Source: Sipunculus nudus
Lineage: Eukaryota > Annelida > Sipuncula > Golfingiida > Sipunculidae
Direction of reading: 5' to 3'
Assembly (NCBI GenBank): GCA_026874595.1
Contig: CM049313.1
Coordinates: 29,076,008 to 29,140,007 of the forward strand
DNA length: 64,000 nucleotides
Position numbers and translations under genes: made by a program. The notes below the pieces were generated by a model. That model was not told where the DNA came from and did no database searches. It worked only from the letters and a program-made list of their open reading frames with translations. Below, piece by piece: positions 1 to 13,628 of this stretch (positions within the stretch are counted from its first letter, which is position 1; each line of letters starts with the position of its first letter).

Positions 1-2708
1 GTGTACAACTCACCGTTTTTCCGCTACCGCCCACTAAAATACGACATTAATATAAATCTTGAAAAATGGTGTAGTTTTGAATAATGAACTGGTCTGTACA
101 ACACCCTTCAACGGCAAAATCATATATAAACTAGACATCATTGGAAAGCACATTTAAAATTCTATCGGTTAAACCCCGTCCGAATAGGTGTACAACGCAC
201 CGTTTTTCCGCTACCGCCCACTAAAATACGACATTAATATAAATCTTGAAAAATGGTGTAGTTTTGAATAATGAACTGGTCTGTACAAACCCTTCGACGG
301 CAAAATCATATATAAACTATACATCATTGAAAAGCACATTTAAAATGCTATTGATTTAACCCCGTCCGATCAAGTGTACAACGCTCCGTTTTTCCGCTAC
401 CGCCCAGTAAAATACGACATTCATATAAATCTTGAAAAATGGTGTATTTTTGAATAATGAACTGGGGCTGTACAACACCCTTCGACGGCAAAATCAAATA
501 TCAATTATACATCATTGGAAAGCATCTTTAAAATGCTATCGCCTAACTGCATCCGATCAGCTGTACAAAGCACTGTTTTTGCGTTACCGCCTACTAAAAT
601 ACGACATTCATATAAATCTTGAAAAATGGTGTAGTTTTGAATAATGAACTGGTCTGTACAACGCCCTTCGACGGCAAAATCATATATAAACTATACATCA
701 TTGGAAAGCACATTTAAAATTCTATCGATTAAACCCCGTCCGATCAGGTAAAGAACGCACCGTTTTTCCGCTACCGCCCACTAAAATACGACATTAATAT
801 AAATCTTGAAAAATGGTGTAGTTTTGAATAATGAACTGGTCTGTACAACACCCTTCGACGGCAAAATCATATGTAAACTAGACATCATTCGAAAGCACAT
901 TTAAAATTCTATCCATTAAACCCCGTCCGAATAGGTGTACAACTCACCGTTTTTCCGCTACCGCCCACTAAAATACGACGTTAATATAAATCTTGAAATT
1001 TGGTGTAGTTTTGAATAATGAACTGGTCTGTACAACGCCCTTCGACGGCAAAATCATATGTAAACTAGACATCATTCGAAAGCACATTTAAAATTCTATC
1101 GATTAAACCCCGTCCGAATAGGTGTACAACCCACCGTTTTTCTGCTACCACCCACTAAAATACGACATTAATATAAATCATGAAAAATGGTGTAGTTTTG
1201 AATAATGAACTGGTCTGTACAAACCCTTCGACGGCAAAATCATATATAAACTATACATCATTGGAAAGCACATTTAAAATTCTATCAATTAAACCCCGTC
1301 CCATTAGGTGTACAATGCACCGTTTTTCCACTACCGCCCATTAAATACGACATAAATATGAATCTTGAAAAATGGTGTAGTTTTGAATAAAGAACTGGTC
1401 TGTACAACACCCTTTAACGAGAAAATCATATATAAACTATACATCATTGGAAAGCACATTTAAAATGCTATCGACTAAACTGCATCCGATCAGGTGTACA
1501 AAGCACCGTTTTTCCGCTACCGCCCACTAAAATACGACATTAATATAAATCTTGAAAAATGGTGTAGTTTTGAATAATGAACTGGTCTGTACAACACCCT
1601 TCAACTGCAAAATCATATGTAAACTAGACATCATTCGAAAGCACATTTAAAATTCTATCGATTAAACCCCGTCCGAATAGGTGTACAACTCACCGTTTTT
1701 CCGCTACCGCCCACTAAAATACGACATTAATATAAATCTTGAAAAATGGTGTAGTTTTGAATAATGAACTGGTCTGTACAACACCCTTCAACTGCAAAAT
1801 CATATGTAAACTAGACATCATTCGAAAGCACATTTAAAATTCTATCGATTAAACCCCGTCCGAATAGGTGTACAACTCACCGTTTTTCCGCTACCGCTCA
1901 CTAAAATACGACATTAATATGAATCTTGAAAAATGGTGTAGTTTTGAATAATGAACTGGTCTGTACAACACCCTTCGACGGCAAAATTATATATGAACTA
2001 TACATCATTGGAAAGCACATTTAAAATGCTATCGATTTAACCCCGTCCGATCAAGTGTACAACGCTCCGTTTTTCCGCTACTGCCCAGTAAAATACGACA
2101 TTCATATAAATCTTGAAAAATGGTGTATTTTTGAATAATGAACTGTGGCTGTACAACACCCTTCGACGGCAAAATCAAATATGAATTATACATCATTGGA
2201 AAGCATATTTAAAATGCTATCGCCTAACTGCATCCGATCAGCTGTACAAAGCACCGTTTTTGCGTTACCGCCTACTAAATCTCGACATTCATATAAATCT
2301 TGAAAAATGGTGTAGTTTTGAATAATGAACTGGTCTGTACAACGCCTTTCGACGGCAAAATCATATTTAAACTATACATCATTGGAAAGCACATTTAAAA
2401 TTCTATCGATTAAACCCCGTCCGAACAGGTGAAGTACGCACCGTTTTTCCGCTACCGCCCACTAAAATACGACATTAATGTAAATCTTGAAAAATGGTGT
2501 AGTTTTGAATAATGAACTGGTCTGTACAAAACCCTTCGACGGCAAAATCATATATAAACTATACATCATTGGAAAGCACATTTAAAATTCTATCGATTAA
2601 ACCCCGTCCGAATAGGTGTACAACGCACCGTTTTTCTGCTACCACCCACTAAAATACGACATTTATATAAATCTTGAAAAATGGTGTAGTTTAGAATAAT
2701 GAACTGGT

Positions 2709-2895
2709 CTGTACAACACTCTTCGACGGCAAAATCATATATAAACTATACATCATTGGAAAGCACATTTAAAATGCTATCGACTAAACTGCATCCGATC
2801 AGGTGTACAAAGCACCGTTTTTCCGCTACCGCCCACTAAAATACGACATTAATATAAATCTTGAAAAATGGTGTAGTTTTGAATAATGAACTGGT
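2709..2895 (+). repeat. Representative 187-bp satellite monomer
   Basis: One monomer measured from CTGTAC to the next CTGTAC; the following one (2,896-3,082) is also exactly 187 bp. A typical monomer has 68 G or C among 187 bases (36%). It carries two TGTACA palindromes 94 bp apart, A- and T-tracts, and an inverted repeat. As 187 is not a multiple of three, the reading frame shifts at each monomer boundary and stop codons occur within about one monomer in every frame, which argues against coding. The main variation is just after CTATCG. One class reads ACTAAACTGCATCCGATCAG, another ATTAAACCCCGTCCGAATAG, a third ATTTAACCCCGTCCGATCAA, a fourth CCTAACTGCATCCGATCAGC and a fifth ATAAAACCCCGTCCCATTAG. 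These classes act as labels for tracing longer duplications. Confidence 0.95.
2813..2873. repeat. Inverted repeat (dyad) inside the monomer, exemplar
   Basis: CACCGTTTTTC at 2,813-2,823 and GAAAAATGGTG at 2,863-2,873 are complementary over 11 bases with a single mismatch, which would be a G-U wobble in RNA. They are separated by 39 bases. The same pair occurs in most monomers of the array because both arms lie in conserved parts of the unit. Some monomers (for example near 7,092, 11,732 and 58,988) read CACCATTTTTT in the left arm, which restores pairing at the mismatched position. Whether it forms a hairpin or cruciform is not known. Confidence 0.7.
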
Positions 2896-5081
2896 CTGTA
2901 CAACACCCTTGGACGGCAAAATCATATATAAACTATACATCATTGGAAAGCACATTTAAAATGCTATCGACTAAACTGCATCCGATCAGGTGTACAAAGC
3001 ACCGTTTTTTCGCTACCGCCCACTAAAATACGACATTGATATAAATCTTGAAAAATGGTGTAGTTTTGAATAATGAACTGGTCTGTACAACGCCCTTCGA
3101 CGGCAAAATAATTTTTAAACTATACATCATTGGAAAGCACATTTAAAATTCTATCGATTAAACCCCGTCCGAATAGGTGTACAACGCACCGTTTTCCGCT
3201 ACCGCCCACTAAAATACGACATTAATATAAATCTTGAAAAATGGTGTAGTTTTGAATAAAGAACTGGTCTGTACAACACCCTTCGACGGCAAAATCATAT
3301 ATAAACTATACATCATTGGAAAGTAGATTTAAAATTCTATCAATTCAACCCCGTCCCATTAGGTGTACAATGCACCGTTTTTCCACTACCGCCCATTAAA
3401 TACGACATAAATATGAATCTTGAAAAATGGTGTAGTTTTGAATAAAGAACTGGTCTGTACAACACCCTTTATCGAGAAAATCATATATAAACTATACATC
3501 ATTGGAAAGCACATTTAAAATGCTATCGACTAAACTGCATCCGATCAGGTGTACAAAGCACCGTTTTTCCGCTACCGCCCACTAAAATACGACATTAATA
3601 TAAATCTTGAAAAATGGTGTAGTGTTGAATAATGAACTGGTCTGTTCAAACACCCTTCGACGGCAAAATCATATATAAACTATACATCATTGGAAAGCAC
3701 ATTTAAAATTCTATCGATAAAACCCCGTCCCATTAGGTGTAGAACGCACCGTTTTTTCCGCAACCGCCCACTAAAATACGACATTAATATGAATCTTGAA
3801 AAATGGTGTAGTTTTGAATAATGAACTGGTCTGTACAAAACCCTTCGACGGCAAAATCATATATAAACTATACATCATTGGAAAGCACATTTAAAATTCT
3901 ATCGATTAAACTGCATCCGATCAGGTGTACAAAGCACCGTTTTTCCGCTACCGCCCACTAAAATACGACATTAATATGAATCTTGAAAAATGGTGTAGTT
4001 TTGAATAATGAACTGGTCTGTACAAAACCCTTCGACGGCAAAATCATATATAAACTATACATCATTGGAAAGCATATTTAAAATTCTATCGATTAAACCC
4101 CGTCCGAACAGGTGAAGAACGCACCGTTTTTCCGCTACCGCCCACTAAAATACGACATTAATATAAATCTTGAAAAATGGTGTAGTTTTGAATAATGAAC
4201 TGGTCTGTACAACACCCTTCGACGGCAAAATCATATATAAACTATACATCATTGGAAAGCACATTTAAAATTCTATCGATTAAACCCCGTCCGAATAGGT
4301 GTACAACGCACCGTTTTTCTGCTACCACCCACTAAAATACGACATTTATATAAATCTTGAAAAATGGTGTAGTTTAGAAAAATGAACTGGTCTGTACAAC
4401 ACTCTTCGACGGCAAAATCATATATAAACTATACATCATTGGAAAGCACATTTAAAATGCTATCGACTAAACTGCATCCGATCAGGTGTACAAATCACCG
4501 TTTTTCCGCTACCGCCCACTAAAATACGACATTAATATAAATCTTGAAAAATGGTGTAGTTTTGAATAATGAACTGGTCTGTACAACACCCTTAGACGGC
4601 AAAATCATATATAAACTATACATCATTGGAAAGCACATTTAAAATGCTATCGACTAAACTGCATCCGATCAGGTGTACAAAGCACCGTTTTTTCGCTACC
4701 GCCCACTAAAATACGACATTGATATAAATCTTGAAAAATGGTGTAGTTTTGAATAATGAACTGGTCTGTACAACGCCCTTCGACGGCAAAATCATATATA
4801 AACTATACATCATTGGAAAGCACATTTAAAATTCTATCGATTAAACCCCGTCCGAATAGGTGTACAACGCACCGTTTTCCGCTACCGCCCACTAAAATAC
4901 GACATTAATATAAATCTTGAAAAATGGTGTAGTTTTGAATAAAGAACTGGTCTGTACAACACCCTTCGACGGCAAAATCATATATAAACTATACATCATT
5001 GGAAAGCACATTTAAAATTCTATCAATTCAACCCCGTCCCATTAGGTGTACAATGCACCGTTTTTCCACTACCGCCCATTA

Positions 5082-8000
5082 AATACGACATTCATATAAA
5101 TCTTGAAAAATGATGTAGTTTTGAATAATGAACTGGTCTGTACAACGCCCTTCCACGGCAAAATCATATATAAACTATACATCATTGGAAAGCACATTTA
5201 AAATGCTATCGACTAAACTGCATCCGATCAGGTGTACAAAGCACCGTTTTTCCGCTACCGCCCACTAAAATACGACATTCATATAAATCTTGAAAAATGG
5301 TGTAGTTTTGAATAATGAACTGGTCTGTACAACACCCTTCAACTGCAAAATCATATGTAAACTAGACATCATTCGAAAGCACATTTAATATTCTATCGAT
5401 TAAACCCCGTCCGAATAGGTGTACAACTCACCGTTTTTCCGCTACCGCCCACTAAAATACGACATTAATATAAATCTTGAAAAATGGTGTATTTTTGAAT
5501 AATGAACTGGTCTGTACAACACCCTTCTACGGCAAAATCATATATAAACTATACATCATTGGAAAGTAGATTTAAAATGCTATCGATAAAACCCCGTCCC
5601 ATTAGGTGTAGAACGCACCGTTTTTCCGCTACCGCCCAGTAAAATACGACATTCATATAAATCTTGAAAAATGGTGTAGTTTTGAATAATGAACTGGGGC
5701 TGTACAACACCCTTCGACGGCAAAATCAAATATAATCTATACATCATTGGAAAGCATATTTAAAATGCTATCGACTAAACTGCACCGTTTTTGCGCTACC
5801 GCCCACTAAAATACGACATTGATATAAATCTTGAAAAATGATGTAGTTTAGAATAATGAACTGGTCTGTACAACACCCTTCGACGGCAAAATCATATATA
5901 AACTATACATCATTGGAAAGTAGATTTAAAATGCTATCGATTTAACACCGTCCAATCAAGTGTACAACGCTCCGTTTTTCCGCTACCGCCCACTAAAATA
6001 CGACATTAATATAAATCTTGAAAAATGGTGTAGTTTTGAATAATGAACTGGTCTGTACAACACCCTTCAACGGCAAAATCATATATAAACTATACATCAT
6101 TGGAAAGCACATTCAAAATGCTATTGATTTAACCCCGTCCGATCAAGTGTACAACGCTCCGTCTTTCCGCTACCGCCCAGTAAAATACGACATTCATATA
6201 AATCTTGAAAAATGGTGTATTTTTGAATAATGAACTGGGGCTGTACAACACCCTTCGACGGCAAAATCAAATATGAATTATACATCATTGGGAAGCATAT
6301 TTAAAATGCTATCGACTAAACTGCATCCGATCAGCTGTACAAAGCACCGTTTTTGCGTTACCGCCTACTAAAATACGACATTCATATAAATCTTGAAAAA
6401 TGGTGTAGTTTTGAATAATGAACTGGTCTGTACAACGCCCTTCGACGGCAAAATCATATATAAACTATACATCATTGGAAAGCACATTTAAAATTCTATC
6501 GATTAAACCCCGTCCGATCAGGTGAAGAACGCACCGTTTTTCCGCTACCGCCCACTAAAATACGACATTAATATAAATCTTGAAAAATGGTGTAGTTTTG
6601 AATAATGAACTGGTCTGTACAACACCCTTCGACGGGAAAATCATATATAAACTATACATCATTGGAAAGCACATTTAAAATTCTATCGATTAAACCCCGT
6701 CCGAATAGGTGTACAACGCACCGTTTTTCTGCTACCACCCACTAAAATACGACATTAATATAAATCTTGAAAAATGGTGTAGTTTAGAATAATGAACTGG
6801 TCTGTACAACACTCTTCGACGGCAAAATCATATATAAACTATACATCATTGGAAAGCACATGTAAAATGCTATCAATTAAACCCCGTCCGATCAGGATTA
6901 CAACACACCGTTTTTTCGCTACCGCCCACAAAAATACGACATTAATATGAATCTTGAAAAATGGTGTAGTTTTGAATAAAGAACTGGTCTGTACAACACT
7001 CTTTAACGGGAAAATCATATATAAACTTTACATCATTCGAAAATACATTTAAAATGCTATCGATTAAACCCCGTCCGAATAGGTGAACAACGCACCATTT
7101 TTTCCGCTACCGCCCACTAAATTACGACATTAATATAAATCTTGAAAAATGGTGTAGTTTTGAATAATGAACTGGTCTGTACAACACCCTTCGTCGGCAA
7201 AATCATATATAAACTATACATCATTGGAAAGCACATTTAAAATGCTATCGACTAAACTGCATCCGATCAGGTGTACAAAGCACCGTTTTTCCGCTACCGC
7301 CCAGTAAAATACGACATTCATATAAATCTTGAAAAATGGTGTAGTTTTGAATAATGAACTGGGGCTGTACAACACCCTTCGACGGCAAAATCAAATATAA
7401 TCTATACATCATTGGAAAGCATATTTAAAATGCTATCGACTAAACTGCATCCGATCAGGTGTACAAAGCACCGTTTTTGCGCTACCGCCCACTAAAATAC
7501 GACATTGATATAAATCTTGAAAAATGATGTAGTTTAGAATAATGAACTGGTCTGTACAACACCCTTCGACGGCAAAATCATATATAAACTATACATCATT
7601 GGAAAGCACATTTGAAATGATATCGATTAAACCCCGTCCCATTAGGTGTAGAACGCACCGTTTTTCCGCTACCGCCCACTAAAATACGACATTCATATAA
7701 ATCTTAAAAAATGATGTAGTTTTGAATAATAAACTGGTCTGTACAACGCCCTTCCACGGCAAAATCATATATAAACTATACATCATTGGAAAGCACATTT
7801 AAAATGCTATCGACTAAACTGCATCCGATCAGGTGTACAAAGCACCGTTTTTCCGCTACCGCCCACTAAAATACGACATTAATATAAATCTTGAAAAATG
7901 GTGTAGTTTTGAATAATGAACTGGTCTGTACAACACCCTTCAACTGCAAAATCATATGTAAACTAGACATCATTCGAAAGCACATTTAATATTCTATCGA

Positions 8001-8988
8001 TTAAACCCCGTCCGAATGGGTGTACAACTCACCGTTTTTCCGCTACCGCCCACTAAAATACGACATTAATATAAATCTTGAAAAATGGTGTAGTTTTGAA
8101 TAATGAACTGGTCTGTACAACACCCTTCGAAGGGAAAATCATATATAAACTATACATCATTGGAAAGCAGATTTTAAATGCTATCGATTTAACACCGTCC
8201 AATCAAGTGTACAACGCTCCGTTTTTCCGCTACCGCCCACTAAAATACGACATTAATATAAATCTTGAAAAATGGTGTAGTTTTGAATAATTAACTGGTC
8301 TGTACAACACCCTTCAACGGCAAAATCATATATAAACTAGACATCATTGGAAAGCACATTTAAAATTCTATCGATTAAACCCCGTCCGAATAGGTGTACA
8401 ACGCACCGTTTTTCCGCTACCGCCCACTAAAATACGACATTAATATAAATCTTGAAAAATGGTGCAGTTTTGAAAAATGAACTGGTCTGTACAACACTCT
8501 TCGACGGCAAAATCATATATAAACTATACATCATTGGAAAGCACATTTAAAATGCTATTGATTTAACCCCGTCCGATCAAGTGAACAACGCTCCGTCTTT
8601 CCGCTACCGCCCAGTAAAATACGACATTCATATAAATCTTGAAAAATGGTGCATTTTTGAATAATGAACTGGGGCTGTACAATACCCTTCGACGGCAAAA
8701 TCAAATATGAATTATACATCATTGGAAAGCATATTTAAAATGCTATCGCCTAACTGCATCCGATCAGCTGTACAAAGCACCGTTTTTGCGTTACCGCCTA
8801 CTAAAATACGACATTAATATAAATCTTGAAAAATGGTGTAGTTTTGAATAATGAACTGGGGCTGTACAACACCCTTCGACGGCAAAATCATATATAAACT
8901 ATACATCATTGAAATACACATTTAAAATGCTATTGATTAAACCCCGTCCAATCAGTTGTACAACGCACCGTTTTTGCGCTACCGCCCA
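5082..8988 (+). repeat. About 3.9-kb multi-monomer block, first copy
   Basis: This block begins at AATACGACATTCAT (5,082) and is matched at 9,181 onward. The spacing is 4,099 bp at first and then 4,640 bp, because the downstream copy contains one extra 541-bp trimer. It ends near 8,988, where this copy reads CCGCCCATTGAAATACG and the downstream copy reads CCGCCCACTAAAATACG. It contains about 21 monomers, including the first 166-bp truncated monomer of the window. Confidence 0.85.
5700..5865 (+). repeat. Truncated 166-bp monomer class (21-bp deletion), first example
   Basis: The normal reading ACTAAACTGCATCCGATCAG followed by GTGTACAAAGCACCG is replaced here by ACTAAACTGCACCG. Twenty-one bases are missing between two GCA trinucleotides, one of which is kept, so the second TGTACA of the monomer is lost. 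By eye the same junction occurs about 26 times, for example at 5,782, 9,881, 10,422, near 14,706 (with GCAGCG), 15,059, 15,976, 18,571, 31,609, 36,250, 44,406, 51,769 and 57,673. The undeleted relative, with the same downstream variants GCGCTACC and TTGATATAAATC, is seen near 7,450 and 12,090, so those look ancestral. It is a reliable marker of the higher-order units. Confidence 0.92.
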
Positions 8989-9180
8989 TTGAAATACGAC
9001 ATTAATATAAATCTTGAAAAATGGTGCATTTTTGAATAATGAAATGGGGCTGTACAACACCCTTCGACGGCAAAATCATATATAAACTATACATCATTGG
9101 AAAGCACATTAAAAATGATATCGATTAAACCCCGTCCCATTAGGTGTAGAACGCACCGTTTTTCCGCTACCGCCCACTAA

Positions 9181-12100
9181 AATACGACATTCATATAAAT
9201 CTTGAAAAATGATGTAGTTTTGAATAATGAACTGGTCTGTACAACGCCCTTCCACGGCAAAATCATATATAAACTATACATCATTGGAAAGCACATTTAA
9301 AATGCTATCGACTAAACTGCATCCGATCAGGTGTACAAAGCACCGTTTTTCCGCTACCGCCCAGTAAAATACGACATTCATATAAATCTTGAAAAATGGT
9401 GTAGTTTTGAATAATGAACTGGTCTGTACAACACCCTTCAACTGCAAAATCATATGTAAACTAGACATCATTCGAAAGCACATTTAATATTCTATCGATT
9501 AAACCCCGTCCGAATAGGTGTACAACTCACCGTTTTTCCGCTACCGCCCACTAAAATACGACATTAATATAAATCTTGAAAAATGGTGCATTTTTGAATA
9601 ATGAACTGGTCTGTACAACACCCTTCTACGGCAAAATCATATATAAACTATACATCATTGGAAAGTAGATTTAAAATGCTATCGATAAAACCCCGTCCCA
9701 TTAGGTGTAGAACGCACCGTTTTTCCGCTACCGCCCAGTAAAATACGACATTCATATAAATCTTGAAAAATGGTGTAGTTTTGAATAATGAACTGGGGCT
9801 GTACAACACCCTTCGACGGCAAAATCAAATATAATCTATACATCATTGGAAAGCATATTTAAAATGCTATCGACTAAACTGCACCGTTTTTGCGCTACCG
9901 CCCACTAAAATACGACATTGATATAAATCTTGAAAAATGATGTAGTTTAGAATAATGAACTGGTCTGTACAACACCCTTCGACGGCAAAATCATATATAA
10001 ACTATACATCATTGGAAAGTAGATTTAAAATGCTATCGATTTAACACCGTCCAATCAAGTGTACAACGCTCCGTTTTTCCGCTACCGCCCACTAAAATAC
10101 GACATTAATATAAATCTTGAAAAATGGTGTAGTTTTGAATAATGAACTGGTCTGTACAACACCCTTCTACGGCAAAATCATATATAAACTATACATCATT
10201 GGAAAGTAGATTTAAAATGCTATCGATAAAACCCCGTCCTATTAGGTGTAGAACGCACCGTTTTTCCGCTACCGCCCAGTAAAATACGACATTCATATAA
10301 ATCTTGAAAAATGGTGTAGTTTTGAATAATGAACTGGGGCTGTACAACACCCTTCGACGGCAAAATCAAATATAATCTATACATCATTGGAAAGCATATT
10401 TAAAATGCTATCGACTAAACTGCACCGTTTTTGCGCTACCGCCCACTAAAATACGACATTGATATAAATCTTGAAAAATGATGTAGTTTAGAATAATGAA
10501 CTGGTCTGTACAACACCCTTCGACGGCAAAATCATATATAAACTATACATCATTGGAAAGTAGATTTAAAATGCTATCGATTTAACACCGTCCAATCAAG
10601 TGTACAACGCTCCGTTTTTCCGCTACCGCCCACTAAAATACGACATTAATATAAATCTTGAAAAATGGTGTAGTTTTGAATAATGAACTGGTCTGTACAA
10701 CACCCTTCAACGGCAAAATCATATATAAACTATACATCATTGGAAAGCACATTTAAAATGCTATTGATTTAACCCCGTCCGATCAAGTGTACAACGCTCC
10801 GTCTTTCCGCTACCGCCCAGTAAAATACGACATTCATATAAATCTTGAAAAATGGTGTAGTTTTGAATAATGAACTGGGGCTGTACAACACCCTTCGACG
10901 GCAAAATCAAATATGAATTATACATCATTGGGAAGCATATTTAAAATGCTATCGACTAAACTGCATCCGATCAGCTGTACAAAGCACCGTTTTTGCGTTA
11001 CCGCCTACTAAAATACGACATTCATATAAATCTTGAAAAATGGTGTAGTTTTGAATAATGAACTGGTCTGTACAACGCCCTTCGACGGCAAAATCATATA
11101 TAAACTATACATCATTGGAAAGCACATTTAAAATTCTATCGATTAAACCCCGTCCGATCAGGTGAAGAACGCACCGTTTTTCCGCTACCGCCCACTAAAA
11201 TACGACATTAATATAAATCTTGAAAAATGGTGTAGTTTTGAATAATGAACTGGTCTGTACAACACCCTTCGACGGGAAAATCATATATAAACTATACATC
11301 ATTGGAAAGCACATTTAAAATTCTATCGATTAAACCCCGTCCGAATAGGTGTACAACGCACCGTTTTTCTGCTACCACCCACTAAAATACGACATTAATA
11401 TAAATCTTGAAAAATGGTGTAGTTTAGAATAATGAACTGGTCTGTACAACACTCTTCGACGGCAAAATCATATATAAACTATACATCATTGGAAAGCACA
11501 TGTAAAATGCTATCAATTAAACCCCGTCCGATCAGGATTACAACACACCGTTTTTTCGCTACCGCCCACAAAAATACGACATTAATATGAATCTTGAAAA
11601 ATGGTGTAGTTTTGAATAAAGAACTGGTCTGTACAACACTCTTTAACGGGAAAATCATATATAAACTTTACATCATTCGAAAATACATTTAAAATGCTAT
11701 CGATTAAACCCCGTCCGAATAGGTGAACAACGCACCATTTTTTCCGCTACCGCCCACTAAAATACGACATTAATATAAATCTTGAAAAATGGTGTAGTTT
11801 TGAATAATGAACTGGTCTGTACAACACCCTTCGACGGCAAAATCATATATAAACTATACATCATTGGAAAGCACATTTAAAATGCTATCGACTAAACTGC
11901 ATCCGATCAGGTGTACAAAGCACCGTTTTTCCGCTACCGCCCAGTAAAATACGACATTAATATAAATCTTGAAAAATGGTGTAGTTTTGAATAATGAACT
12001 GGGGCTGTACAACACCCTTCGACGGCAAAATCAAATATAATCTATACATCATTGGAAAGCATATTTAAAATGCTATCGACTAAACTGCATCCGATCAGGT

Positions 12101-13628
12101 GTACAAAGCACCGTTTTTGCGCTACCGCCCACTAAAATACGACATTGATATAAATCTTGAAAAATGATGTAGTTTAGAATAATGAACTGGTCTGTCCAAC
12201 ACCCTTCGACGGCAAAATCATATATAAACTATACATCATTGGAAAGCACATTTGAAATGATATCGATTAAACCCCGTCCCATTAGGTGTAGAACGCACCG
12301 TTTTTCCGCTACCGCCCACTAAAATACGACATTCATATTAATCTTAAAAAATGATGTAGTTTTGAATAATGAACTTGTCTGTACAACGCCCTTCCACGGC
12401 AAAATCATATATAAACTATACATCATTGGAAAGCACATTTAAAATGCTATCGACTAAACTGCATCCGATCAGGTGTACAAAGCACCGTTTTTCCGCTACC
12501 GCCCACTAAAATACGACATTAATATAAATCTTGAAAAATGGTGTAGTTTTGAATAATGAACTGGTCTGTACAACACCCTTCAACTGCAAAATCATATGTA
12601 AACTAGACATCATTCGAAAGCACATTTAATATTCTATCGATTAAACCCCGTACGAATGGGTGTACAACTCACCGTTTTTCCGCTACCGCCCACTAAAATA
12701 CGACATTCATATAAATCTTGAAAAATGGTGTAGTTTTGAATAATGAACTGGTCTGTACAACACCCTTCGAAGGGAAAATCATATATAAACTATACATCAT
12801 TGGAAAGCAGATTTTAAATGCTATCGATTTAACACCGTCCAATCAAGTGTACAACGCTCCGTTTTTCCGCTACCGCCCACTAAAATACGACATTAATATA
12901 AATCTTGAAAAATGGTGTAGTTTTGAATAATGAACTGGTCTGTACAACACCCTTCAACGGCAAAATCATATATAAACTAGACATCATTGGAAAGCACATT
13001 TAAAATTCTATCGATTAAACCCCGTCCGAATAGGTGTACAACGCACCGTTTTTCCGCTACCGCCCACTAAAATACGACATTAATATAAATCTTGAAAAAT
13101 GGTGCAGTTTTGAATAATGAACTGGTCTGTACAACACCCTTCGACGGCAAAATCATATATAAACTATACATCATTGGAAAGCACATTTAAAATGCTATTG
13201 ATTTAACCCCGTCCGATCAAGTGAACAACGCTCCGTCTTTCCGCTACCGCCCAGTAAAATACGACATTCATATAAATCTTGAAAAATGGTGCATTTTTGA
13301 ATAATGAACTGGGGCTGTACAATACCCTTCGACGGCAAAATCAAATATGAATTATACATCATTGGAAAGCATATTTAAAATGCTATCGCCTAACTGCATC
13401 CGATCAGCTGTACAAAGCACCGTTTTTGCGTTACCGCCTACTAAAATACGACATTAATATAAATCTTGAAAAATGGTGTAGTTTTGAATAATGAACTGGG
13501 GCTGTACAACACCCTTGGACAGCAAAATCATATATAAACTATACATCATTGAAATACACATTTAAAATGCTATTGATTAAACCCCGTCCAATCAGTTGTA
13601 CAACGCACCGTTTTTGCGCTACCGCCCA
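9181..13628 (+). repeat. About 4.4-kb multi-monomer block, second copy with an added trimer
   Basis: Second copy of 5,082-8,988, larger by one 541-bp trimer (9,596-10,677). Anchors: the truncated-monomer junction is at 5,782 here-equivalent and 9,881 in this copy (4,099 bp apart). Downstream the CGAAGGGAAAATC monomer appears at about 8,128 and 12,768 (4,640 bp apart). Its right part merges into the first 3,867-bp higher-order unit starting at 12,692, so block types overlap rather than tile cleanly. Confidence 0.85.
9596..10677 (+). repeat. 541-bp trimer in tandem duplicate
   Basis: Two adjacent copies of a three-monomer unit (187 + 187 + about 167 bp) start at about 9,596 and 10,137. Each holds a CTTCTACGGC monomer, a GGGGCTGTAC monomer carrying the 21-bp deletion, and a TTGATATAAATC monomer with GATGTAGTTTAG. 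The truncated-monomer junctions lie at 9,881 and 10,422, exactly 541 bp apart. One difference is CCGTCCCATTAG in the first against CCGTCCTATTAG in the second copy. The first 5-kb-scale block (5,082-8,988) has only one copy of this trimer, so the duplication arose later. The equivalent region of copy B is near 35,420-36,510. Confidence 0.9.

Larger units (their letters stand above)
2370..5091 (+). repeat. Nine-monomer repeat (1,683-bp spacing)
   Basis: A segment of about 1.04 kb at about 2,370-3,408 recurs at about 4,053-5,091, exactly 1,683 bp (nine times 187) downstream. Shared rare variants are CCGAACAGGTGAAG (2,421 and 4,104), CTGCTACCACCCAC (about 2,636 and 4,319), a ACGACATTTATATAAATC unit, the CCGTTTTCCGC short-T variant, and the CCACTACCGCCCATTAAATA monomer (3,385 and 5,068). 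Similarity ends where 3,405 reads GACATAAATATG and 5,088 reads GACATTCATATA. The pattern repeats in copy B near 28,200 and 29,880. This is the signature of unequal exchange in a nine-monomer register. Confidence 0.85.

Noticed and set aside
2709-2895. CENP-B box in the monomer
   Set aside because: CTTCGACGGCAAAATCA and CATTCGAAAGCACATTT were compared with the core pattern NTTCGNNNNANNCGGGN. The TTCG part fits but the A and CGGG positions do not.
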